Part shown: positions 1-8,736 of the stretch, in pieces | Position numbering within the stretch: position 1 is the first letter of the stretch | Layout of the letters: each line of letters opens with the position of its first letter | Origin: Mesopusillimonas faecipullorum | GTDB taxonomy: Bacteria; Pseudomonadota; Gammaproteobacteria; Burkholderiales; Burkholderiaceae_B | Direction: 5' to 3' | Assembly: GCF_020539505.1 (NCBI RefSeq) | Contig: NZ_JACDXW010000001.1 | Coordinates: 496,001-560,000, forward strand | Length of the DNA stretch: 64,000 bases | Notes under the pieces: generated by a model | The model's input: the letters and a program-made list of their open reading frames with translations, nothing else | What the model was told of the DNA's origin: nothing | Database searches by the model: none | Program-made: the position numbers and the translations under genes

Positions 1-1414
1 GGTACAAAGTCACGACGCTATCCGCCATGCCGACGACCTCTTCAATATCGGTGGACATCATGACGATGCCGTAGCCCTGCGCACATAGCTGGCGCATCAA
101 GGCATAGATATCGGCGCGAGCGCCCACATCAACGCCGCGCGTCGGCTCGCTCATCAGCAGCACCCCCCGTCGCTGTGCCGTGATAGACCGCCCCACGGCA
201 ATCTTCTGCTGATTGCCTCCGCTCAGATCACCTGCCGTCGTGGCCAGGCGCCGCACGTCCAGAGCCACTTCCCCACAACGGCGCAGCGCTTGCTCGCGCA
301 TGGCCGCCGACGAGACGATACCGAAGCGGCTGACGGTTTCCAACTGGGTGGCCAGCAGATTGGTCTGCACCGGCAGGCTCAGGAATACGCCTTCCGCCGC
401 GCGGTCTTCGGAGACGAACCGGATATTGGCCGCCAGTGCCCGGCTTACCGCCCCCAGGGGTACCACCTGTTCCTGCACTCTTACTTCGCCGGTAGCGTCG
501 TACACCAGCCCCGCCAGGGCGCGCAAGGCCTCGGTGGCGCCCGAACCTATCTGTCCGGCCAGGCAGACGACCTGCCCCTGCATGACGGTAAAGGACAAGC
601 CATGCACTGCGCCGGGCACGCGCAGATCCCGTACCTGCATAGCGGCGCGCTTTCCCTGGGCTGCGGCGGGCGGGTACATCTGCCCCAGCTCGCGCCCCAG
701 CATCATTCGCACCAATGCGTCCCTATCGACCTCGCCGACCTCGAAAGTGCCTACTTCCCGGCCGTTGCGCAGCACCGTCACCGTATCGCAGATCTCGAAG
801 ACCTCCGCCAGCCTGTGCGTGATGAAGATGATGGCGTGGCCGGCCGCCTTCAACTGGCGCAAGGCGCCGAACACTTGCTCGATCTCGTTGTCGCTGAGCG
901 TCGCCGTGGGTTCATCCAGGATCAGCACCCTGGCCTTGCGCGTCAGCATGCGCGCAATCTCCAGCAGTTGCCTCTGCCCTAGCGACAACGCGCCAGCCAG
1001 TACGTCCAGATCTAGATCGTTCAGGCCCACCGTATCCAGAACCTCCCGTGCCTGCCGCCTGAGCGCGGCGCGGCGATGCAGCAACGGCACCTCGCGATGC
1101 CCCAGCCAGAGGTTGTCCAGCACGGACAGCTGCGGCACGATGCTCAGCTCCTGCGAGACGAAGGCGACTCCAATCGCCTGGGCGTCCTGCGTTCCGTTCA
1201 GAACCGTGCTTTGGCCGGCGATACGGATCTCTCCCGCATCGGGCTGATACAGACCGGTAAGGATCTTGACCAGCGTGCTCTTGCCCGCGCCGTTTTCTCC
1301 GCACAAGGCGCGCACCTCGCCTGGGTTTACTGAAAAATCCAGCGCATCCAGCACACGGATGGGGCCAAAGGACTTCGCCAGCCCCTTGGCCTCGATGATT
1401 GCCGTCTTCATCAT
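1..1414 (-). CDS. Sugar ABC transporter ATP-binding protein (RbsA/MglA type), 3' end cut by window edge
   Basis: This is the cytoplasmic ATPase of a carbohydrate importer of the ribose/galactose class, which carries two fused nucleotide-binding domains in one chain. The first domain is clear: Walker A GENGAGKST at about residues 39-47, a signature region LSLGQRQLLEIARM and Walker B VLILDEPTATL. A second, degenerate domain follows, as usual in this family. The frame stays open to base 1 (about 471 codons), ending in a stretch DIEEVVGMADSVV that resembles the end region of RbsA, so little is missing. The start is the first of two consecutive ATGs, 8 nt after the stop of the binding-protein gene, which implies one operon. 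The permease should lie beyond the window. The substrate is not predictable. Confidence 0.93.
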   Translation of the reverse strand, partial: MMKTAIIEAKGLAKSFGPIRVLDALDFSVNPGEVRALCGENGAGKSTLVKILTGLYQPDAGEIRIAGQSTVLNGTQDAQAIGVAFVSQELSIVPQLSVLDNLWLGHREVPLLHRRAALRRQAREVLDTVGLNDLDLDVLAGALSLGQRQLLEIARMLTRKARVLILDEPTATLSDNEIEQVFGALRQLKAAGHAIIFITHRLAEVFEICDTVTVLRNGREVGTFEVGEVDRDALVRMMLGRELGQMYPPAAAQGKRAAMQVRDLRVPGAVHGLSFTVMQGQVVCLAGQIGSGATEALRALAGLVYDATGEVRVQEQVVPLGAVSRALAANIRFVSEDRAAEGVFLSLPVQTNLLATQLETVSRFGIVSSAAMREQALRRCGEVALDVRRLATTAGDLSGGNQQKIAVGRSITAQRRGVLLMSEPTRGVDVGARADIYALMRQLCAQGYGIVMMSTDIEEVVGMADSVVTLY

Positions 1415-1422
1415 GCCCGTAC

Positions 1423-2406
1423 TCAGAAGGTGCAAGGCGCCGCGTAGTCGTCCAGGTTGTCCCGAGTGATGACCGCCACCTCGAGATAATTGTGCTTGGG
1501 CACGGGCTTGCCGCTGAAATGGGCCGCCACGGTGTCCACCGCCGCCTTGCCCGTGCGGGTAGGCATCTGCGTAGCCGTGCTGTACTGCTCACCCTGGCGG
1601 ATATGGTCAACGCCGAACTTCATGCAGTTCGAACTGACCACGATGACCTGACCGGGCGCCGTCCCCAGCGCCACCCCCGCCGTCTTGGCAGCCAGAATAG
1701 CGCCATGCGCGACGTTGTCGGCCATGCCGTAAATGGCGTCCAGCCCGCCCTGCGCCGAGAAGCGCGCGTACAACTGTCCGGCGATGCGTTCACTGGCTGC
1801 CGTATCCCACTTCGCATCCTCGGTCGCCACGACCTCGATCTGCGGATGGCGGGCCAGGGCCTCCTTGAAGCCGGCCAGCCGGCGCGGCGCAACCCCTTCG
1901 GCCAGCGAACCCGTGATCAGCGCCACCTTGGGCTTGTCACGCCCTTCCAGGGCCTTGGCCAGGGCTTCGCCCGCCGCCTGTCCCAGTTCGGTGTGATTCT
2001 CGCCGATGAAGGACTCGTACAAGGCTTCGTTTCCGTCCGCCACCGGGGAGTTGATGAGAAATACCGGCACCTTCATCTGCTTGGCCGTCATCAGGGCCGG
2101 CAGAATCCCGCGTTCGCTTGCTGCCGTGATCAACAGCGCGTCGTAGCCTTGCGCGATGGCATCGCTGACCTGCTGGCTTTGCAAGGCCGCGTCATACGGG
2201 CTGGACAGCACCGTCACCGACATGCCCAGCGCCTGGGCCTCGGCCTGCACGGTCGAAGCCAGTTTGGCCAGGAAGGGATTGCTGGTCGGCAAGGTCAGGT
2301 ATGCCAGCTTCTTGCCTTGCAGTGAGGGTTGCGCCTGCACCACCGCCACGCCCGAGGTCGCCAGCGCTAAGGCAAGCGCCACGGAAATCCGCTTGAATAA
2401 TTTCAT
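1423..2406 (-). CDS. Periplasmic sugar-binding protein of an ABC importer
   Basis: The 327-residue protein is a type 1 periplasmic binding protein (Peripla_BP_4, ribose/galactose-binding fold) that would deliver a sugar-like ligand to the importer encoded by the next gene. The chosen ATG gives a classical signal peptide, MKLFKR followed by a hydrophobic stretch ending near VVQAQ, and has an AGGAG ribosome-binding site 6 nt upstream; the open frame extends 27 codons further but those have no signal character. The body shows the usual alternating pattern, with segments such as YLTLPTSNPFLAKL near the mature N terminus and NSPVADGN in the hinge region. Two cysteines (in SSNCMKFG and in the C-terminal APCTF) could form a disulfide in the periplasm. 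Ligand unknown. Confidence 0.92.
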   Translation of the reverse strand: MKLFKRISVALALALATSGVAVVQAQPSLQGKKLAYLTLPTSNPFLAKLASTVQAEAQALGMSVTVLSSPYDAALQSQQVSDAIAQGYDALLITAASERGILPALMTAKQMKVPVFLINSPVADGNEALYESFIGENHTELGQAAGEALAKALEGRDKPKVALITGSLAEGVAPRRLAGFKEALARHPQIEVVATEDAKWDTAASERIAGQLYARFSAQGGLDAIYGMADNVAHGAILAAKTAGVALGTAPGQVIVVSSNCMKFGVDHIRQGEQYSTATQMPTRTGKAAVDTVAAHFSGKPVPKHNYLEVAVITRDNLDDYAAPCTF

Positions 2407-2611
2407 CTGTCCGCTCCTTGTTCTCATCGTCATGAAGGTTCCGCTACGCCCTTCCAGGGGCGCTCGGCCTTGCATGAATTGGAGCATTCATCAGCATCAT
2501 GCGTCTAATACAATCTATCGACCCTTACTCATACATTTTTATAGCTAACGGGGTAACCCTAAGCCCCAATCTGCAGGCTCCAAACACAAGGGAGTACCCT
2601 GGGAAGAAAGC

Positions 2612-3178
2612 TTATTTGGGGCGATAGCCCCATGCCAGCTCCGCTTTACCATACAGGCGCGTGCACATTTGCTGCACGCCATGCCCGAAAAGCCCGCAAG
2701 CCAGGGCAGACAACGCGGCGCCCACCATGTCTATAGGCCAATGTACGCCTACAAACACCCTGGCCCAGGCCAACACGCACCCCAACAAGAAAACCGCGAA
2801 ACTTAGACGCCATTGTCCGCGCAGCCCGCATACCACCGCCAACAACCAGACAAAGGTGGCGTGGCTGCTGGGCATGGAATGACTGCTGGCATGTTCTATT
2901 AAAGAAGGGCCCCAGCCCGCGTCAAATGGTCGGGCATGGAAAGCAAAGTCGCTTATCGAGTCTTTGACAAACCGGGACGCCACGCAAGCGGCTGCCACTG
3001 CCACCATGCAGCTGTAGTCGCGTTTCCGGATGATATATGCCAGCACCAGCACACCGGCCACATAGGCAGGCAACTCTGCCAGCCACTGACCGGCCAGAAC
3101 CAAAGCGTGGGGCGATTCACTCGTACCGCGCATCAGCGCAAATGCGATGACATTCCAGAACGATAAAAAGTCGTACAC
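2612..3178 (-). CDS. PAP2-family membrane phosphatase (undecaprenyl-diphosphatase-like)
   Basis: A 188-residue integral membrane protein of the type 2 phosphatidic acid phosphatase superfamily. All three active-site motifs are present in order: KDSISDFAFHARPF (K-x6-RP type), SMPSSHATF (PSxH) and RVFVGVHWPIDMVGA (R-x5-H-x3-D). Family members dephosphorylate lipid pyrophosphates such as undecaprenyl-PP (BcrC, PgpB); the closeness of cell-wall genes fits this but does not prove the substrate. I place the start at a GTG because GGAGG stands 6 nt upstream of it; an ATG 27 codons earlier would begin inside the secA terminator. It follows secA in the same direction but sits beyond that terminator, so it probably has its own promoter. 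Confidence 0.88.
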   Translation of the reverse strand: MYDFLSFWNVIAFALMRGTSESPHALVLAGQWLAELPAYVAGVLVLAYIIRKRDYSCMVAVAAACVASRFVKDSISDFAFHARPFDAGWGPSLIEHASSHSMPSSHATFVWLLAVVCGLRGQWRLSFAVFLLGCVLAWARVFVGVHWPIDMVGAALSALACGLFGHGVQQMCTRLYGKAELAWGYRPK

Positions 3179-3260
3179 GGGCAGCCTCCAACATTGAGCC
3201 CCTTGCCACCATGGCATTGAACCGCGTTGCACGCCAATGCAATCCGGTGGAGCAGCCATA

Positions 3261-3284
3261 AAAAAGAGCCGGTAAACCGGCTCT
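3261..3284 (-). terminator. Rho-independent terminator of secA
   Basis: On the minus strand the hairpin agagccgg-ttta-ccggctct is an 8-bp perfect stem with a 4-nt loop, followed directly by six T residues. It starts 11 nt after the secA stop codon. This separates secA from the PAP2 gene. Confidence 0.92.
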
Positions 3285-3295
3285 CTGGATATACT

Positions 3296-6019
3296 TCAGG
3301 CAAGCTTGCCGTGGCAATGCTTGTACTTTTTACCGCTACCACATGGGCAAGCGTCGTTACGCCCGACTCGTGGCAAGTCATCACCCGCCGGTTGCTCGGG
3401 GATGCCAGGATCGGCACCACTGAGCGCATCGTCGTAATCGGCGTGATGGAAGGACACGTTCTCAAGCTCGGCTGGAATGGGTTCTGCTGCTTGCTCAGGC
3501 GATTGGATCTGGACGGTGAGCATCACTTTGATGACGTCGTCGCGGATGCGGTCAAGCATGGACGAGAAGAGCTCGAAGGCTTCGCGCTTGTATTCCTGCT
3601 TGGGGTCTTTCTGGGCATAACCGCGCAGATGAATGCCTTGACGCAAGTGGTCAAGCGCTGACAAGTGACCACGCCAATTGGTGTCGATCGCCTGCAAGAG
3701 CACTGAACGTTCGAACGGCGCCCAGTTTTCTTGACCGACCAAGGCGACTTTCGCTTCGTAGATGCGCTTGCCTTCGGCCTGGATGCGTTCGAGCAGATCT
3801 TCGTCGCTAAGGTTGGGCTCGTTTTCGAGCATTTCTACCAGCGGCAGCACCAAACGCCAATCGGATTCCAGAATGGCCTGCAAACCTGCCAAGTCCCACT
3901 GCTCTTCCATGCTTTGTTCGGGCACGTAGGTGCGCATTACGTCGGCAAGCGCGGCATTGAGCAGATTGCGTATGGTTTCAGAGACATCAGCCGACTCAAG
4001 CACTTCGTTACGTTGCCCGTACAGCACCTTGCGCTGATCGTTGGAAACGTCGTCATACTGCAGCAGCTGTTTGCGCATATCGAAGTTACGTGCTTCGACC
4101 TTACGCTGAGCGGACTCGATGGAGCGTGTCACCATGCGCGCCTCGATGGGCTCGCCTTCGGGCAAACGCAGGCGCTCCATGATGGCGCGTACACGGTCGC
4201 CCGCAAAGATGCGCATCAGTTGGTCTTCGAGAGACAGATAAAAACGCGAGGAGCCCGGGTCGCCTTGACGCCCTGCGCGGCCACGCAGCTGGTTATCGAT
4301 ACGGCGGGACTCATGGCGCTCGGTACCAATGATACGCAGCCCGCCCGCCTGCTTGACGGCCTCGTTGATTGGCTGCCACTCGGTGCGCACTTGCGCGATG
4401 CGTTCAGCCTGCTGCTCAGCCGTGAGGGAAGCATCAGCGCGGATCAGGTCGATCTGCTTTTCTATGCTGCCGCCCAGAACAATATCGGTACCCCGGCCCG
4501 CCATATTGGTGGCGATGGTAATGCGACCTGGCTTACCGGCTTCCGCAACGATTTCAGCCTCGCGGGCGTGTTGCTTGGCATTGAGTACGTTGTGAGGGAA
4601 ACCCGCTTTGTTGAGCGCCTCGGAAAGCCGTTCGGAGTTCTCGATACTGGTGGTACCCACCAATACGGGTTGACCCCGCTCGTGGCAATCCTTGATGTCA
4701 GCAAGAATGGCATTGTATTTTTCGGCGTCGGTTTTGAAGACCTGATCGTTTTGATCTTGACGCGCCATCGGCCGGTTGGTGGGGATCAGGACGGTTTCCA
4801 GGCCATAAATTTCTTGGAACTCGTAGGCTTCGGTATCGGCCGTACCCGTCATCCCTGCCAGCTTCTCGTACATGCGGAAGTAATTCTGGAAGGTGATGGA
4901 CGCCAAGGTCTGGTTTTCGTGCTGAATGGTCACGCCTTCTTTGGCTTCGACCGCCTGATGCAGGCCGTCGGACCAACGACGCCCGGACATCAGACGACCG
5001 GTGAACTCGTCAACGATGACGACTTCGCCATCTTGCACCACATACTGCTGATCGCGATGAAAGAGGTTGTGCGCACGCAATGCCACCATCAGGTGGTGTA
5101 TAAGCGAAATATGGCGCGGATCGTAAAGGGACTCGCCTTCGGGCAACAAACCTTGGGAAGCCAACACCTGTTCGGCCCTGATCATCCCCGCTTCGGAGAG
5201 GTGAACCTGCTGGCCTTTCTCGTCAACCCAGAAATCGCCCTCGGGCTCGGGTTCTTGAGGTTTGGGCTCGCTTTCCATGCGTGTCAGCATGGGTGCCACT
5301 TGGTTCATGCTCACGTACAGCTCGGTGTGGTCTTCGGCTTGGCCGGAGATGATCAGCGGCGTGCGCGCCTCGTCGATGAGGATGGAGTCGACCTCGTCGA
5401 CTATGGCAAATGACAGCTGGCGCTGGCGACGGTCCTGTGCGCGATATTCCATGTTGTCGCGCAGGTAATCGAAACCGAATTCGTTGTTGGTGCCATAGGT
5501 GATGTCGGCTTGGTAGGCAGCGAGTTTTTCTTCTTGTTGCTGCTGCGGAACCACCACACCGGCACTCATGCCCAGGAAACCATAAAGGCGGCCCATCCAG
5601 TCGGCATCGCGGCGGGCAAGATAGTCGTTGACGGTAACAACGTGAACGCCTTTGCCTGCCAGGGCATTCAGGTAGACAGCCAGCGTGGCCATCAGGGTCT
5701 TGCCCTCGCCCGTGCGCATCTCGGCAATTTTGCCGTTATGCAGGGCTATGGCCCCCAGCATCTGTACATCGAAGTGCCGCATGCCAAACACACGCTTGCT
5801 GGCCTCTCGCACGACAGCGAAAGCTTCAGGCAAGAGTTCATCCAGCGAGGCACCCTTGGACAGCCGCTGTCGAAACTCTGTAGTCTTGGCCGTCAGCTGT
5901 TCGTCGGTAAGCGCCTGCATCGCCGGCTCAAGGGCATTGATGCGCGCAACCTGTTTGCGGTACTGCTTGAGAATGCGGTCATTACGACTGCCGAGAAGTT
6001 TTTTGAGCAGAGAAACCAT
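3296..6019 (-). CDS. secA: Preprotein translocase motor ATPase SecA
   Basis: SecA drives Sec-dependent export of unfolded preproteins through SecYEG using ATP. The 907-residue product has the normal length. It opens with the typical [15 protein letters not shown] helix, has Walker A MRTGEGKT at about residues 101-108, a DEAD-like [13 protein letters not shown] box, and the second motor-domain motif [22 protein letters not shown]. The C terminus keeps the zinc/SecB-binding motif with C891, C893, C902 and H903. The gene lies 108 bp downstream of an M23 peptidase gene on the same strand, a place taken by secM in enteric bacteria, and ends in a strong terminator. Confidence 0.99.
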   Translation of the reverse strand: MVSLLKKLLGSRNDRILKQYRKQVARINALEPAMQALTDEQLTAKTTEFRQRLSKGASLDELLPEAFAVVREASKRVFGMRHFDVQMLGAIALHNGKIAEMRTGEGKTLMATLAVYLNALAGKGVHVVTVNDYLARRDADWMGRLYGFLGMSAGVVVPQQQQEEKLAAYQADITYGTNNEFGFDYLRDNMEYRAQDRRQRQLSFAIVDEVDSILIDEARTPLIISGQAEDHTELYVSMNQVAPMLTRMESEPKPQEPEPEGDFWVDEKGQQVHLSEAGMIRAEQVLASQGLLPEGESLYDPRHISLIHHLMVALRAHNLFHRDQQYVVQDGEVVIVDEFTGRLMSGRRWSDGLHQAVEAKEGVTIQHENQTLASITFQNYFRMYEKLAGMTGTADTEAYEFQEIYGLETVLIPTNRPMARQDQNDQVFKTDAEKYNAILADIKDCHERGQPVLVGTTSIENSERLSEALNKAGFPHNVLNAKQHAREAEIVAEAGKPGRITIATNMAGRGTDIVLGGSIEKQIDLIRADASLTAEQQAERIAQVRTEWQPINEAVKQAGGLRIIGTERHESRRIDNQLRGRAGRQGDPGSSRFYLSLEDQLMRIFAGDRVRAIMERLRLPEGEPIEARMVTRSIESAQRKVEARNFDMRKQLLQYDDVSNDQRKVLYGQRNEVLESADVSETIRNLLNAALADVMRTYVPEQSMEEQWDLAGLQAILESDWRLVLPLVEMLENEPNLSDEDLLERIQAEGKRIYEAKVALVGQENWAPFERSVLLQAIDTNWRGHLSALDHLRQGIHLRGYAQKDPKQEYKREAFELFSSMLDRIRDDVIKVMLTVQIQSPEQAAEPIPAELENVSFHHADYDDALSGADPGIPEQPAGDDLPRVGRNDACPCGSGKKYKHCHGKLA

Positions 6020-6127
6020 TCTATTTATTCAGCGCGGGATCGGTACGAACTCTTCACCGGAAGGGCCCGCGATCCATTCCCAGGTGGGTGGAAGCAGCAA
6101 ATCAGCCAAAACATCAAACGAGGCAGT

Positions 6128-7108
6128 TTAACGCACCTTGGCTACTTCGATAGTAGGCCCAGCAGATGCAGCGACCAACGCTTGCGCAGGCTGCTGTTTC
6201 TCCAGGAAGAGCATGGGGTCCAAGGCCCTGCCTTGAACCCGCACTTCGAAATGCAGATGGGCGCCAGTGACGCGCCCGGTTGCCCCCACCTTGGCGATCT
6301 GCTGGCCTTTTTCGACGAGATCACCCGCCTTGACCAGAAGCTTGGAGGCGTGCGCATAGCGAGTGACAAGACCGTCGCCGTGCCGCACGTCGACTGTGAG
6401 CCCGTAACCGGACTTATAGCCCGTATCGGCCACCACGCCAGCCGCTGCCGCGTGAATGGGCGTACCATAAGGCGCAGCAAAATCCACTCCTTCGTGCAGT
6501 ATTTTGTGCCCCAGAATAGGGTGACGGCGCCAACCAAAAGGGGAGCCAGGGTCCATGCCTGCGATAGGCATGTGGGTGGGCACGGTCAGGGCCATACCGG
6601 CACGACGCGCCAAAGCAGAGTCCACTAGCGAAAACCATTCTTTGCGTTTGCTGACGCGCATGCGCAAAACGTCAAGCCAATCGCCCATGCCTGCTACGGG
6701 ATCAGAGGGCCAGGTATCGCCTGGGCTCCATAAAGTGGACAGCGACGCTGGCGCCATACCCATTGCCCCCATATCGGCAAAACCTTCAAAATCGGGTTCC
6801 AGGGTATCGAGGCCCGCTGCGCCCGCAATGCGTTCGCTAAGGGTTTCAAGCTCTATCATGCGGGCCTGCAGGTCTCCCATTTTGGAGGCCAACATGCCTA
6901 CGTGGCCGGGCATATAGCTAGGATCGGGTGTCGAGACGGAAGCTACCGTAGCGACGCTGGGCTGGAAGGCCGTATGCCGCGCTTGCACCCAGGCCCCTGC
7001 CATGGCCGATAGGCACAAGGCAGCAGCCGACAAAGTCAGCACCACGGACATATGCCACCCTTTGGCGGTAGAATCCGAGATGTGGGCTTTCGTTATGAAG
7101 ACTCTCAC
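6128..7108 (-). CDS. Membrane-anchored M23 (LytM-type) metallopeptidase
   Basis: A 326-residue envelope protein with a short cytoplasmic N terminus, one transmembrane helix (about residues 22-42) and a C-terminal LytM domain. The zinc ligands of active M23 enzymes are present: HEGVD (H205, D209), YAH (H253) and HLHFEV (H285, H287). It is therefore predicted to be a catalytically competent murein endopeptidase rather than a degenerate EnvC/NlpD-type activator. The start is uncertain: I use a GTG giving VRVFITKAH, preceded by a weak GGA; the open frame reaches an ATG 12 codons earlier. It lies between dciA (divergent, only 25 bp away) and secA, an order seen in other betaproteobacteria. Confidence 0.9.
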   Translation of the reverse strand: MRVFITKAHISDSTAKGWHMSVVLTLSAAALCLSAMAGAWVQARHTAFQPSVATVASVSTPDPSYMPGHVGMLASKMGDLQARMIELETLSERIAGAAGLDTLEPDFEGFADMGAMGMAPASLSTLWSPGDTWPSDPVAGMGDWLDVLRMRVSKRKEWFSLVDSALARRAGMALTVPTHMPIAGMDPGSPFGWRRHPILGHKILHEGVDFAAPYGTPIHAAAAGVVADTGYKSGYGLTVDVRHGDGLVTRYAHASKLLVKAGDLVEKGQQIAKVGATGRVTGAHLHFEVRVQGRALDPMLFLEKQQPAQALVAASAGPTIEVAKVR

Positions 7109-7133
7109 TTTTTGTTCCAATATTGAGACTGCT

Positions 7134-7616
7134 GTGACCAACACCCGCCACCGTCAAACCGCTCCTGCGGTCGGTCGTACGGCCATAGACTGGCTGGGGC
7201 ACGATGCCCACGGCGCCAATGTTCTGGCCACAGCAAATCAAATGCTGGCCATGGAAAAAGCCGCGCGGTGCCTGATGCCCCCCGCTTTAGGGAAGACATG
7301 CCACGTGGCCAAACTGGACAGACAGCAATTAACCCTGGTGGTTCCGGGGGCTGCCCATGCCTCGCGCTTGCGGCAATTTACGCCTCGCATCCTTGCCGGT
7401 TTGGCCGCCAGCGGATGGAACCTTAACGAAATTATCGTCAAGATACAAGCTGATATCTCGCGCAGCGAGACAATTCCGCGCCCCGGCAAGCAGGCCAACC
7501 CACTGGGTCAGCCTGGTCTGCTTGCGTTCTCGGTGTTGCGCGAACAATTACCCGAAGGCCCGTTGGCCGATGCCATTAGCCGCTTGCTTGAGCGGCACGG
7601 CAACACCCCCAGCTAA
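7134..7616 (+). CDS. dciA: DUF721 protein, probable replicative helicase loader DciA
   Basis: The 160-residue product matches the DUF721 family, whose characterised member DciA helps load the DnaB helicase in bacteria lacking DnaC or DnaI. A core with LDRQQLTLVVPGAAHASRLRQFTPRIL corresponds to the conserved DUF721 block (a beta strand followed by an RLRQ-type helix). Assignment rests on this pattern and on position: DUF721 genes are frequently found beside secA and lpxC. I use the GTG giving VTNTRHRQ; an upstream ATG at 7095 would overlap the divergent M23 gene. No strong Shine-Dalgarno sequence precedes either. It is the only plus-strand gene in the first 30 kb and converges on lpxC, 12 bp apart. 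Confidence 0.8.
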   Translation: MTNTRHRQTAPAVGRTAIDWLGHDAHGANVLATANQMLAMEKAARCLMPPALGKTCHVAKLDRQQLTLVVPGAAHASRLRQFTPRILAGLAASGWNLNEIIVKIQADISRSETIPRPGKQANPLGQPGLLAFSVLREQLPEGPLADAISRLLERHGNTPS

Positions 7617-7628
7617 ACCGATCAGGAC

Positions 7629-8552
7629 TCAGACCAGTTGCCAGTCGGTGGTGAAAGCCTTGGGCGCTTGCGCCGGAGAGTCGTAGGTAACGATTTCCCA
7701 GGCGTCTTGAGTGTCCAGCAGGGTGCGCGCCAACTTATTGTTAAGCGCATGCCCTGACTTGCAGGCCACATAACGAGCCACCAGCGGCTTACCTATGAGG
7801 TAAAGGTCGCCAATGGCATCAAGGATTTTGTGTTTGACGAATTCGTCGTCGTAACGAAGGCCGTCGCTGTTCAATACGCGGTATTCGTCCATCACAATGG
7901 CGTTATCCAGACTACCGCCACGCGCCAGGCCGGCGGCGCGCAAGGCCTCGACTTCGCTGACGAAACCGAAGGTACGCGCTCTGGCAATAGCCTTGGTGTA
8001 GGAATCTGTGCCAAAGTCGACTTCGGCGAAACTCGCCGTGGACTTGATAGCCGGATGCTGAAAATCGATGGAAAACGACAGAGCGAAACCGTCGTAGGGT
8101 TCAAGACGCGCCCATTTAAGGTTGTCGCCTTCACCTTCGCGCACTTCGATAGGTTTGAGTACGCGCAGAAATTTTTTGGCCACGGGCTGCTCTTGCAGAC
8201 CGGCCGAACGCAGCAGGTAGACAAAAGTGCCGGCGCTGCCATCCATGATGGGCACTTCTTCGGCAGTAAGGTCTATGTGCAGATTGTCTATACCCAGCCC
8301 AGCCAGTGCCGACATCAGGTGTTCGACAGTGGAAACGCGTACATTGCCCTTTTGCAACACAGAAGCCATGCGCGTATCGCCCACCCCAAAAGCCTGGGCG
8401 GGAAGATCGACAACCTCGGGCAGATCGATACGGTGAAAAACTATCCCCGTATTGGGCTCGGCTGGCCTAAGCGTGAGTTCGACTCGCTTGCCGGAGTGCA
8501 GCCCAACGCCTTTGGTGCTGATGACGCGTTGAATGGTGCGTTGACGTAGCAT
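7629..8552 (-). CDS. lpxC: UDP-3-O-acyl-N-acetylglucosamine deacetylase LpxC
   Basis: LpxC carries out the committed step of lipid A synthesis, a zinc-dependent deacetylation in the cytoplasm. The 307-residue protein has the expected size and metal site: [10 protein letters not shown] (E77 and H78), and HKILDAIGD (H241, D245), plus the catalytic SGH (H268). The N terminus [21 protein letters not shown] is highly typical. It is the last gene of the dcw region, separated from ftsZ by 184 bp that contain a long hairpin and a possible separate promoter. Confidence 0.99.
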   Translation of the reverse strand: MLRQRTIQRVISTKGVGLHSGKRVELTLRPAEPNTGIVFHRIDLPEVVDLPAQAFGVGDTRMASVLQKGNVRVSTVEHLMSALAGLGIDNLHIDLTAEEVPIMDGSAGTFVYLLRSAGLQEQPVAKKFLRVLKPIEVREGEGDNLKWARLEPYDGFALSFSIDFQHPAIKSTASFAEVDFGTDSYTKAIARARTFGFVSEVEALRAAGLARGGSLDNAIVMDEYRVLNSDGLRYDDEFVKHKILDAIGDLYLIGKPLVARYVACKSGHALNNKLARTLLDTQDAWEIVTYDSPAQAPKAFTTDWQLV

Positions 8553-8594
8553 GATAAATAGGTAAGACAGGGCGCCTCAAAATTGTGCGCCGCG

Positions 8595-8606
8595 ACAATC
8601 ATTGTA
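8595..8606 (-). promoter_or_regulatory. Possible lpxC -10 element inside a small palindrome
   Basis: On the minus strand TACAAT (8601-8606) stands about 50 bp before the lpxC ATG and overlaps the 11-bp palindrome acaatcattgt (8595-8605). No good -35 hexamer is visible at 16-18 bp, so the promoter call is tentative and the palindrome may be an operator or chance. Confidence 0.35.
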
Positions 8607-8640
8607 ACCCGATATGGCCGGCGGCGCTGCAGCCCGGGCA

Positions 8641-8668
8641 GAAGGCGGCGGCTTACGCCGCTGCCTTC
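8641..8668 (-). terminator. Long hairpin between ftsZ and lpxC (terminator or attenuator)
   Basis: The two arms gaaggcggcggc and gccgctgccttc form a 12-bp stem with one mismatched position and a ttac loop, about 70 nt after the ftsZ stop. There is no T-run after it on the minus strand, so it is not a classical intrinsic terminator. It could end or dampen transcription from the dcw operon or protect the 3' end of the ftsZ mRNA. Confidence 0.5.
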
Positions 8669-8736
8669 TAGAGAGAGTCGAAACAACTGATTTAGTTCCC
8701 TGGAAGCCCCCATACAGCGCTTCCAGAGCACCAGGT

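Noticed and set aside
6128-6180. AGP near the C terminus of the M23 protein as a SecM-like arrest motif before secA
   Set aside because: Only three residues agree; the upstream Trp-Ile and Gly-Ile-Arg elements of the arrest sequence are absent.
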